Assembly (NCBI GenBank): GCA_964304625.1
Contig: OZ199840.1
Location: 2,976,001-3,040,000 of the forward strand
Direction of reading: 5' to 3'
From: Kudoa neothunni
Taxonomy: Eukaryota > Cnidaria
DNA: 64,000 nt
A program made the translations under genes and the position numbers. Below, in pieces: positions 14,001 through 25,340 of this stretch (positions within the stretch are counted from its first letter, which is position 1; every line of letters starts with the position of its first letter). The notes beneath the pieces were generated by a model. That model ran no database searches. It saw only the letters and a program-made list of their open reading frames with translations, and had not been told where the DNA came from.

Positions 14001-17000
14001 ATACGTAAAAATTGTAAAAGGTTTACATTATGCAAACACAGATCATTTCGTTAAAGTTTAAAAAGTTTATTTTACTTTAAATTATTGAAAACTAATTTAG
14101 TAATTGAATTGGTTAAAATAAGGAAGGTTATGTAGCCCAACATTAATATGAAACTCATTTTTTGGTGCTTAACAAAATTAGTCCTATTCATATGGTTTGA
14201 TTTAGAGATTACTGTGAATAACAAGAAGAAAATCGATTTTTTGGCAGCTCTAAAGCGGAAATTTAAAATGCTCAGTAGTGTTTATTCGTTTTTAAAAATA
14301 TTGAATAAGGTTCATGCGTTCAATTAGTTAAATAAAACATCCGTCAATTGGGTAATCTTTGTACTATTTATCTAAATACTCCTAAGTTATTTTGAACATC
14401 AAATGACCTCGGCCTACTCAAGGCCTTAGCCTACTTGGCCGGGAAAGTGAGCCCACACGAAGCGGGGCTTTTGTGCTAATTTAAAATATATGTAATTAAT
14501 ATTGGGAGATATCTACCATCGGATTTTTTAAACAGTTGTTTCCCACATTATAATGGTATCAATCTATACGTTATTTATAATGAAAAATATAACACCTATA
14601 ATAAATTTATTCAAAAATGGTTGATCATAAGTATTTAACCTTCTCTAAATTATTTATTTTCATCATAATGATCAACAAACCTATTGAGAATTTAATGTCT
14701 TATTGTAGTTTTTTCCCGAATTGTTCATAATTTAATTCATTGATAAAAGTCTTATTTTCCTAAAGAATGTTATACTAGGAGTTACATAAAATTAAAATAT
14801 TATGGATTTCAGGAAATAAACAATAAAAATTCTGCTCTATACAGACGTTAGATTGTGCAGCTATAACAACAAAATTTAGTAATGTTTCGAACTTAATGTA
14901 AAGTAGAACTATTTTTAAAAAATGGTATACGCGTGAGTTATTTTTTAATTACATTATTTTAATATTTTATGTAAGGTTTAACGAATTTGTTAATCCCTTC
15001 ACAACTTATATACGTATCTTGCAAATTTTAGAGGATAGATACTTTAGTTTATTATTAATCAATAAAAATTGATTTTAATTGACTCATTAAATCGAAGGAA
15101 ATAAAATTTAATTATATTATTATTCCTGATTGTTGTTGGTAAGATTCTTCCAAGATTTTATCGGATCACATATATTTTATTCAACATGAATTTGATCATC
15201 GATTTAGGATCTCAGAGATATATGCATCAAAGAAGTCAATTTGTATTTAGTAATTAAGCTCACAATTTTCTATATAAAATTTTTAAATATCATCCATATT
15301 GTTAACATTATCCATTTGTCGTAGTTACATCAATAACATTAAATATAATAAAAATATTTGTAATTTAATCAGAAATTAAAATTCTGCTCCAATGATGAAA
15401 TTTTTTCTGTATTTTTATTAATATCTTTTTATACAACAAAATGGAGTTAATTTAAGCCTAAAACAATCTAATAGTAAACGCGTACATTTATGTATCGTTA
15501 TAATTTTTTGATTTACGTACAATGACCGACAATTATAGTTTAAAATCAACGAATCTACTCAGATTTAAATAGCAACATGTAATTCTATAAGGAAACCAAA
15601 GTATTAATAAATTTGTAAATGTCGATAAAATTTTTAATTATAAAAAACAATTTCTGTTATTTAATAAATTAATCCAGAATAATTTTTCTTAATATAAAAA
15701 TAGAAAAACGTTGACATCAACGTTTAATTTCGTTCAACTTATTTAACATAAAAATCACCAAATAATGATTATACACTTTGATTCTGAGGTATATTTAAAT
15801 TTAATCGCGACTAAAATTAGTGCGCTATACCCATCGAAAAACCCCATATGGGGATTGAATTTTAATGCGAAATATCCATTTTTAGCATTTTTCAAAATTT
15901 TTCCCTAAAAAAAATAATTTTAAATATTTTCTTAATATCTCAAAAGACATTTAAAATAGAACCGCACTTTAGAAAACGATAAAATAATGACACACAACGA
16001 AAAGTGCGCAATATCCACCTAAGCAATAACCGATGCTGACGGTAGAGACTTTATCTGTTGATATTTGCAAGATTAGTCTTAATTAGACATTTAATAGACC
16101 ACATGTCGATATTTGATTAAATTCAAGCTGAAATGATCTAAATCTTTACATTTTTTATACTTTAGTAAAAATTAAATTTGGATTACAAAAACGTATCTGG
16201 ATATGGCTATTTTAATGATATTTGAAATGAAAACGATCGATATTTATTTATACCATTTTTCCTTTGTTATTCAATATTTATTAGTTGTTACTTTTCTGCA
16301 TAATATCAGGGCCATGTTCAAAATATGCCATAATAAAGTACATGAGATTACATGATGCTATATTTAGATGATTACTATTATTCTTTTGTCGGGACGGTAA
16401 TTTGATCTATTCCTTCGTGTATCTAGGAACTTCAAATATATTTTTCGTAGCGCCATTAATAAATAATCATCTTTTACACTAACCCATTCTCTTTTCTTAT
16501 GGAAAAATAACGCGAACAAGTTTAACGGACTCATGTGATGATTAATTAAATTAAATAGTTTGATTATTCGATTTAGGTATTCTGATTAAACACTGAAATA
16601 ATAAAAATACGCTGCATAACATACACCAACGTATTAACATCATGAAACAACATTTAATTTAAATAATTGAAAAGAATTTGGTGGAGATATCAGCTTCAAA
16701 ATTCATAGTTGAACAAAATATTACGCCTTTACACACGGAAAATCTAATTTTTTATTAATCTGATTTATGCGCTATCAAAATGACTTTACTAAATTAGATC
16801 CATATTCATGTTGTGATATTTTACTGAATAAAAGGAACATTTCCTCTCTATGTTTTATTTCCTTTATTTTTTAGTAAAATGTTACAAATTACAAAAAAAG
16901 TTGGTTAGGTAAAAATATTGGGAAAGGACCCTGAGCGTGAGTCAGGGTTTGCGCTAGTTAGATATGTTTGTATTTCATTTAAACCAAAACGTTTATATTA

Positions 17001-19599
17001 CATGATGCTAGACTCAGAAAATGTGAGTTTACTTATTGAACAATGTAAATAGAGCAAACAAAGTGTTGAATTTTTGTTCTTTAAATTTTCAAACAATTTT
17101 TACATAGAAGATTAGGTTAAAAATAGCTTAATTCAAATAAGAAATCGGATTTTAAATATCTTTCTAACGGAGGAGATGTTCGTTACCATGATAATAGCCA
17201 CTACCTTAAAGCATTAATTGTAGTACTTGATTCTATGAGAAGCTCTTTTTGTGAAGATTTTCCGATAGCTGTGACTAAAATTCTGTATGTATTCGCTGCT
17301 TCATACTCGGGGAAATTAATGGAACTGCAAAGGGGATTCGATGAACATGTGTTTGTGCTGTCTGCGGCACCAGCAATCTGTGTATCTGAATTATCTGGAA
17401 CTGAAGATTTCTCTGCTGGCATTAGACCATCATCTGCTCCCGTCGGTACAGCAATTCTAGCTATGTTGAGATCTACGGAACCTAATCTGGAAGTAGGAAC
17501 TAAAGCGGGTGTTGGTGCTACTGGGGCGGTAACAGGTGCCGTCACTTTCGGAACCTCTGGACATGTGTAATAGTCTGTGTAATCGTTACCAGTCTTCTTT
17601 TGTACGACATAACTGCATGTTGCACTTGGATCCACGGAATTTAATCGTGCCCTCAATGACAAACCATCCAAGGTGATCTTGTATGTTATCGTTAATGTTG
17701 TCAATGCTATTAAAAATTTAAAGAGTAAATCGTAACTTCAATAACTTGTTTGTATATTCGTGTAATCTTTTACGCCGTAATCCTTATGTGCGATTACTCT
17801 GATGTCATAAGGTGTATTTGGCTCAAGGTCTCTTATTGTAACTTGTTCACTGCAAATCCCTCTACACGGAATTTTGCCATTGCACTTCGCGTGGAAAAAG
17901 CTATCTAATCCAGTCGGACTTATTAAATACTCACATGTAGGTTCATTGTTCCGGTTTGCAGGTAAACTTGCGGCAATAGCTGTAAGAGAGACTGTCGTGT
18001 CTGTCTTCGTTGGTGCTGTAGTTCCATATGCTTTACCATCTCCAATTTCTTTATAATACATTATTTTATGAAATAAATATAATGATTTACTTGTTCTTAT
18101 GAATATATTTTCAGTAAAATCATTTGGATTGCTAATTCCTTCGAATGCGATCTGAATCATGTATGCCTTTCCCGCTTCAAATCCTACAATCACCAATTTT
18201 GTGCAATCAGTGTTGCACTTATTACTCGTGGTGCTGCTCTCGTTACATGTTGTTTCTTCTGGAGATGTTGGTTTGATATTGTCCGCCGAGTAGGGTTTAA
18301 GAGTGCATTTATTAATTTGTAGAGCAGTATCTTTTTTAAATACGGCACCGTCCAATGACACTCCCTGACGCGTGTACTCCGACAGAAATCCATCAGTTGA
18401 TTCAGTAATTGCTAAAGGAATAATAAATAACGCGTGTGAATACAAGGATTACCAAATTTAGTTTGTTCGTAAACTTTCAATATACCACTAGTTGCTTTTG
18501 TGTCATGATGTCGTGTTTGGATTAAAATGTTATAAATCTTTTTTCCCGCAATGCCGTTCAATTCGACATACTTACAAGGGGCGTAACAACTCTTGCCGGT
18601 TCCACCACAAACAGACGTGTGTTTTTGATCATTTCCTTCCCTCTGACCATTTTTAATACTGAACAGGCATATTTCAGACGATATAGTGTTGGTGAATTTA
18701 ATTCCTACTTTGTCTTCAGTTTTTGTAACAATATAAAATTGTGGCTTGTATATTTCCATGTTTTCCTTCATATATTGATTGGGCATATTGTAAAAGAAAC
18801 TAGGATATTTTTCGCATCTTACTTCGTAATGCGGTAACAACAAATCAAAACCAACTGCATTTTTTGTATTTTCGTCATTACAATGCGTTCCCTTGGTACC
18901 ATCTACATATTTGATATCTTTGTAATAAATGGGACAATCTACGCGTGCACATGTTTTGGCTCCCAGTTTCAGTTTATTTTGGTCGGTACCGGTTGTAGGC
19001 GTAGACACGGCAATTTGTGGATTAGCTAACAATGCTAAACTTTATTGATTTTTATATTAAATAAAATGGATTTACGTATTGAGTATCCGAACACTTTAGA
19101 TCCCACACCTTGAGTTTTATCTTTAACGTTATCTGTGGTAGCGCCTACATAGACGAATATGTATTTTGTTCTTGGTGATAGTTTATCGTATGTGATTGTA
19201 TTTGCATCAGTATTACAATCTACAACACATTTATTAGGAGCTCTACTATTGTCAGTGGCAGTGCAGCCGTTGATGTCTACAAACGCAGCTGCTGTTCCAG
19301 CAACAGTATCTGCAATTTCTGCTTCGTTAGATCGTCTTATAAGGCATTTTTGGCCAGTTCCGTATAAAGATCCTCCAAGACTAATTTTAATTTCGTCTGT
19401 TTTACGAGCTGTAACTTTCAAAATTTGGTATTTCAGTGTTTTCGTTGGAGATGCATCTGTAGGTGCGGCTACAGCTGGAGAATTTTGACTTACAGTAGCA
19501 TTGACTGCGCTTGATATTAAAACACCTAAACTTACATTAGTATTAAATTTAACTCAGGGAGATACTTAAAACAAGGTAGACAAATCCACCTAATTCCAT
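11082..19599 (-). CDS. Type I membrane protein with tandem cysteine-rich FN3-like domains (9 exons, 866 aa)
   Basis: Exons (minus): 19599-19554, 19525-19076, 19034-18453, 18411-18091, 18048-17746, 17706-17227, 11650-11330, 11285-11267, 11160-11082. All joins are GT-AG and phase-consistent and sum to exactly 867 codons. The first exon gives a signal peptide (MELGGFVYLVLSISLS). Exons 2-7 are phase 1 at both ends, and each carries about one FN3-like beta-sandwich ending in a motif like LxPxTxYxIxVxA. Each repeat has four cysteines, with a close CxxxC or Cx5C pair just before that motif. The fifth repeat holds a Pro/Ala/Val-rich insert of about 70 residues. Exon 9 encodes a Val/Ile-rich membrane helix and a tail ending KKKSD. 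The introns are 28-42 nt except intron 6 (5,576 nt), the intron after the 321-nt exon 7, and the intron before the last exon. It is probably an adhesive or surface/secretory-pathway protein. No named orthologue was recognised. Confidence 0.85.
11706..11925 (+). repeat. Left arm of 220-bp inverted repeat inside giant intron
   Basis: The reverse complement of this arm occurs at 16985-17203. Shared blocks include CTCCTCCGTTAGAAA, AAAATTGTTTGAAAATTTAA and CAAAAATTCAACACTTTGTT. The arm begins some 55 nt from the acceptor of exon 7 of the surface-protein gene. It looks like the terminal inverted repeat of a DNA element that expanded the intron. Confidence 0.75.
13872..16960 (-). repeat. Dispersed repeat family, inverted copy within intron
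   Basis: At 13872 the sequence CTAGTATATAAAGC followed by CATGCTTGTGTATGTACGC is the reverse of the family 3' end (compare 50.64-50.72 kb). Near 16930-16960 the sequence GGGAAAGGACCCTGAGCG...GCGCTAGTT is the reverse of the family 5' end. A second 5'-end-like motif at 14452-14490 suggests two nested or tandem copies. Nothing coding remains. A word like GCGCAATATCCA recurs at 12872, 15823 and 16012 and may mark another element. Confidence 0.45.
16985..17203 (-). repeat. Right arm of 220-bp inverted repeat inside giant intron
   Basis: Partner of 11706-11925 in inverted orientation, starting about 24 nt beyond the donor of exon 6 of the surface-protein gene. Together the arms bracket nearly the whole 5.6-kb intron, so the intron's size is explained by mobile DNA. 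Confidence 0.75.
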
Positions 19600-20558
19600 G
19601 ATTGGCAATTAAATGACTTACCAATTGATGGCTCGGAATACAATTGATCCGAATTTCACTCAATTGTGGATATAATGATTCATTCATTATCTGATGGCAA
19701 TACTTAGACTAGATAATAATTATTCAAGTTGTTAAAAAATTAATCGCAAACAATTTTTTATCATCTAGCTCATATCGATATGATAAATTAATTAGAACTT
19801 TAATGGAACTAAAAATTTTTCCACATTACATTGTTTTTAGGGTAATATCGAAATAAAATGTTAAGCTTTTGAAAAATAATGGTAATGTTGTATTTACCGG
19901 CTACCAAAATTCGACATGATGTCGTGATTTTTTCGACAATATAGTTCATTCACTCTAAAAAGTTGTAGCTTACGAAAATAGATCAACTTTTGTTGTTTCT
20001 AGTGTTTCCTAAATTATTTGCCATAATCCCCTGTGTGATATTCCTCTATTTTACAATACTACTTTAGGTGCTGTTTTCCAGTTTAACATATTTAAATAAA
20101 CGTTCTTGTCAACTTATTCTATTTAATTACTAATAAATAATTTTTTAAATGTGCGGTATCTATTCCTTTGCAGATTTAATCAATAAAAAATGAATCACTT
20201 TATTATAGAATTCTCGACAAAATAGGGAAACGAATGATAAAAACGTTTAAAAATAATTAGCGGCAGTAATTATGTTTTTTAACTTATAATTTTTGTATAG
20301 ACAATTTTCTGTCAAAAAGTAAATAATATTTTATTTTTTACGAAATGAGATAAGCACATAATCTCATATTAGTTGATAATTTCTATATCTTGTGAAAAAT
20401 TCTTTGTTCATCCCCTTCAAAATGGGTTTGGTTGACCCAAAAAGTAAAAAATCATTGCAATGATAAAAGAACTGTTTCACAAAACGCTCCAAAATATAAT
20501 TTGGGCGTAATCAAAACAATTAGTATAGAGTTAATAAAATTATCGTTATACTAATGCT
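19600..20558. other. Upstream region of the FN3-like surface gene
   Basis: Noncoding AT-rich DNA between the signal-peptide ATG (19599, minus) and the dispersed repeat copy B. It presumably holds the promoter. I see no clear TATA or initiator sequence that stands out from the AT-rich background. Confidence 0.4.
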
Positions 20559-22492
20559 AATGCTAAGCTTTGCCCGGTACTGTGTGGTGGAAAATTTTAA
20601 CTTTTAGTTTTGTTTTTGAATGGAGAAATTTTACGGAAGATTTAATCTAAGTAACACGTTAAACATAGTAAATTTTCTTTTTCTTTTTAATTGATGCGTT
20701 TTAAAACTTATTATTTTTGCAATGTGACGATCTAGATATACAAAATTATGCAAACGTATTCCATTCAAATATAAATAGAGATGTGGAGAGTAATTATTGA
20801 GAAATTTTAAGTTAATTTTACAAAGTATTGACCAAAAATATAATCACCTCAATTTTATGAGCGATGTAATTAAGAGTTAAAATTGATTTATTAAATCAAA
20901 TCATTAGGTAATTTAATAGGACTTTCAGTTCTTTTCAAAATTGTGCGATAAGAATTAATACTTCTGGTTATTAAATGTATTATTAGTCTACAAACGATAA
21001 GAAAACAAATAATATTGACTTAAGATGCGTCAGAAATAAAAATCTTAATTGTTACTCCTTTCTTGTAATTTTATAAAGGGTGTTAATGAGGTTTTAATAA
21101 TCTGTGAGTGGTAACTTACGTATGCACTATTTTAACATAATTTTCCGATTTTTAAATAAATGTAACCTTTCTTTTGAACAAAAATACTTATTGGTTCAAA
21201 AATACACACATTTAATTAACGAAATACGATTAAATCTAAAATGTGAAAGTGTTATTGGTTTGAAAAATTACAGTAATGCTTAAATATCAACTGGTTTTCT
21301 CGAAGGAGGGCATCCTTTTAAAAATAGACGTACTGTTTTATTTTCTAAAATGATTTCTTTGTATTGAACTACTCTTAGATTAACGAAAACTTCGTGAAAA
21401 TATCGGTTAGATCGAATAGACCGATAATTTCTTATTAACTGACATGGCACGTATTGAGAGGGGACTGTATTTTGTGCAATAATAATCGTGAATGTAAATT
21501 CTTAAACTACGTATACAATGCGGTGTCGCATATTTTCATGCAGCTTTTATATCATAATGAATTGATGCGAGCCTATGGAAAACAGTATATTGATTTGAAT
21601 ATTAACCTTAAGATCTGAGGGTAAGGAATAATTAGGTTACTAAGAACTTAAACATTATTTAAAAAATTATCTCTTCAAATGTATAAACTTATCGAATTAG
21701 TTATTCGAGCTGTTTTGCAAAGAAAGTTTAGGAAAACCAACAAATGAGTAAAAAGTTATCGAAAAGACGAATATAATTTCTATCTCAATCGATATATTTG
21801 ATAAAAATAAATTTTCACATCTCAGGAATTCTAATGGAGCATAATTTCCATTTAAGAAGTTATCACAAAAATTTAATTATTTGAAAACTCTACACACATC
21901 TTACGTCGTTTTTAGGATGCTTATAGAAGTACCAAATTATTCCTTGATATCGACAACTTATAATCTCAAATTATATGTTTTATTTAAAATTATCATAATA
22001 TATTTTGCGTAATTATATTCATAAAGTTTTAAAAATGAAAATACATCCTAAATAATTTGATTACGCTTCAAATTTCAATGTCAATGTAACAACTCCTGAA
22101 AATATGGCTTTAGTAGCTTTATCTTAAAATTACTCTAAACGGCATAGGTAACATTTTTGAAACATTCTATACCAAAATTAACAGATTTCCTTTGTATATA
22201 GTGAGTAAAAGTTCATTTTAATTGACTATCACTCCAAAGTAAACCAACAGCAATATTATTCAGGTACTTTTTAATCTGTTATTTGAGTTGGAAACCAGAA
22301 AATTCGTTACTTCTGACTACGATATTGATTACATTTATACTCCTAAGTAAATAAACTATTTATATTAATGATATCATCTATTCAAATGCAAACTAGAAGC
22401 TGTATTTAAAAAAGTTTCTCCGTGACACAAGCGTGCCGCTGCAAAAACACACACACTGACACACATAAGAATTTTATATATATAGTAGATTT
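20559..22492 (+). repeat. Dispersed repeat family, copy B
   Basis: Direct copy of 3671-5481. It starts CTAATGCTAAGCTTTGCC and ends with ACACACACTGACACACATAAG, TTTATATATATAGTAGAT. It is slightly longer than copy A, and both are degenerate and noncoding. The shared 3' end also appears at 50640-50721. Confidence 0.7.
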
Positions 22493-23550
22493 TTGTATTT
22501 CAAATTCAAATCATTTTGAACTAAAAAATTATATGAACTAAAACTTTACATTCAGGGTAGAGTCACATATTTATTTTCCTTATTTCAAATTTCAATCTAT
22601 AACTAATACAAAAAATTACCAAATTAATAATTGAAGCACGCGCAAATACACATGCGGATATTTTGCACTAAAAATATTAATATATCCAGTTCATTGACAA
22701 ACTATGATTTCTGCGGACTTTCATCTAACGAAGAACTTTGTTTGATCTAATTATTGGCCAAAAAAGTCAAGAAAAATGTCAAAACATCTGATCTATTCTC
22801 AGTTATATTTATTTTATTTACATTTGTTTTCCTGTTAAAGTATATCTCGTTTTTTTCTTTTTAATATAATTTTAGTAAAAAATTTTTTTCCAATTAAAAA
22901 TAAATCCATTATAAAATATCTTTTTTGAGAAGAGGCGCGGAGTTCTCCTTATAAGTGGTAGGGGTATGGAAACTAAAATGAATCCGTAGGTACTGCTCTA
23001 GGAGAAAGGAGGCATCATTTAATAAATATGAATAGATGTTAAAAATAGGTTATACCACACATTCTTATTAAATAATCAAAATTAAATTTATTATTTTGCG
23101 ATTATATAGAAACATTGATGTAAATTTAAATAATTAAATAAAAAAATAGAGCATATAAGTTACCTAATAGAATCAACTCTTAATAATTTTTTGAGATGTC
23201 TTAAATGAATAAAAATTTCTGCCTGACTCCGTAATTTAAATGTGGAATTCACTTTCTCATAGATAGAGGTTGTAATGGACGTTTGAAATTCATAATAGAA
23301 AGATTCCACTATGAGTTAGGAAAGATTGATTAAAAAGTTTGAAAAGTGACGATTGCTTAAGTGTCTGATATATTAACTCCGTAAATTGTTTAATTCCTTT
23401 AATTTAACCAAAAAGTCACTTCATTCATAATTTCTGTATTATAATCCTCAAATCTACCCTCATAACTTTACGAATATATTAAAACATGAAAATATAATCA
23501 GTATTCTATAAGATCTTTGATCCAATTAAGCTATATTTATAGTTGGCTGT
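22493..23550. other. Intergenic, nothing recognised
   Basis: AT-rich spacer with no usable reading frame or clear repeat. Confidence 0.4.
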
Positions 23551-24900
23551 ACAGTGCAGCAGGGCTCGTACGTAATCGTCACTTTTTATACACTAAACTA
23601 AATTTGAAATTTGTATTTCTTATTTATAATGAAAAAATACTTTCGACTACCAAATAAATAGAAAAAAAAATTTCGTTCGCTATGGAAAAAAATAAATCAA
23701 AAAAATGGCTCGTACGTAATGGAAATTGTACCTAAAAGTACATCTAGCATGCTTTGTGCGTAATCGTGGAAATAATAAAATTCAACTAACCGAAAAAGTA
23801 CAATGGCTTTTCTGTGAAATATAAAATAATTCGATATTATGATTCAATACACGAGTTAAGAAACTTAAAAAATGGCTATGGGTAAGTATCACTTGAAAAG
23901 ACTGTCAGCATTGAATGAGATTCTAATAAGGGATATGATTTTAAAATCAGGAGGTTTAGAAATTTTGAAAAATCATCGAAAAAATTTAAATAAGACTTCA
24001 ATCATGATGTTGAGAATGAAATATATAAATGGATATTTTAAGTAAGAGTGAGTGGTGGTACATTTACACTGATAATATCATTATAATGGCGGGAAGATTC
24101 ACTCCAAAGGAATGTAGCAATAATAGCGACCATTTAAACTATAGAAGATTTATAGGCCAGGTTAAATGAAAATATTTTATATTTCATGTTGAGGCTGGAA
24201 GCTTTCCTGCTGGAACAGTCTCAGAATGGAATGAGAAACTTCATGATGTTCTTGAAAAGTGAGGACTTTAGAATGTTTTAAAAATATATTTAAAAAATAA
24301 TTAAGTGTGTGAAAAACAATGAAACAAATAATAACAACACATCTGATGAGGATTAATCGGAAATTATGAATCCATCTATTTAATTTAATCAAGCTATTAA
24401 ATATTAAGTAAATCTATTTAGGTTATTAGGACAAAGAAATTTGACCCGAGTTGAAGGCATTTTTAGCTTCGAAAAGGAGGTTCACAGTATTATAATCGAT
24501 TCAAGAACGACCCCAAAAATTTGATTTTTTTAAATATTTATAAAATTGGATAACGTGAATTCGTATTGAGATACTTACAGTCGAATTAATGAGAAACAAT
24601 AAAAATACATTTTATTGCATAAGAATAGTTGTTACTATTAATTTTTATTTTTCGCAATTTTATAATTCCTTTAGAATTTGTCTAGATCACGAATAAAATA
24701 TCAATTCGCTCTATTTATTTAACTTTAAAATTATTATATCAATATAAAAATAGACGCAATAATGCCAAAATTTATTTTAATTCATTTAAGTATGCATAAA
24801 GCAATGATCAAAGTAGAATAAAAATTTCCGGCAAACATCAGTGCGCATGCTCATCAAAGGCTCGTACGTAAAGTAGTGATTCTACGCACTAAGGATCCAT
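23551..24900 (+). mobile_element. Pogo/Tigger-like (CENP-B type) transposon remnant
   Basis: Plus-strand translation at 23874-24060 gives a basic helix-rich stretch (KRLSALNEILIRDMILKSG). At about 24150-24257 it gives EAGSFPAGTVSEWNEKL, which fits the Tigger-family pattern GEAGSxxxxxxxxWxxxL at the end of the CENP-B DNA-binding domain. The frame is interrupted by several stops and no DDE catalytic part was recognised. The motif CAGTGCxxxxGGCTCGTACGTAA occurs near 23554 and again near 24843 in the same orientation, which may be element-end sequence. A minus-strand open frame at 24177-24392 is a shadow. Confidence 0.45.
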
Positions 24901-25340
24901 TCCCGGACTCAATGCGTTCAAGCATGTTGGATTGTATTTAATATAACGGGTGGCTTCGTAATAAATGCGTGAAGCACCACGCGCGCGCAATGAACTACGG
25001 TGCATAGAATATTAATAAATAATTCACACTTGTTAAAAATAAATTCAATAAAAAATGAACTTACAAATTATTAACTAATATATTAAAAATTAATTTTTAA
25101 CAAGTTTGAAAATATTTCTTGCTCAAACCGCAATTATGACCGCATTAATATATTACAATATTCTTTTTGAACGATATCAAAGTATTTATTTATCCCGAAG
25201 TATGAAAATTCCCACAGACACATTGAAATCCCGCCTATTCATATGATTTCGTATGCCTTCGTGGGATTATCGATAATTTTTCTCTCCACTACTTAAGGGA
25301 TTTCAATAGTTTTCTATTGATTCCAGTTTATTGAAAGTTA

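Noticed and set aside
17235-17570. Plus-strand open frame of 111 codons
   Set aside because: It is antisense to exon 6 of the FN3-like gene, whose splicing and domain pattern are convincing.
18619-19488. Plus-strand open frames opposite the FN3-like exons
   Set aside because: Shadows of exons 2 and 3; no independent features.
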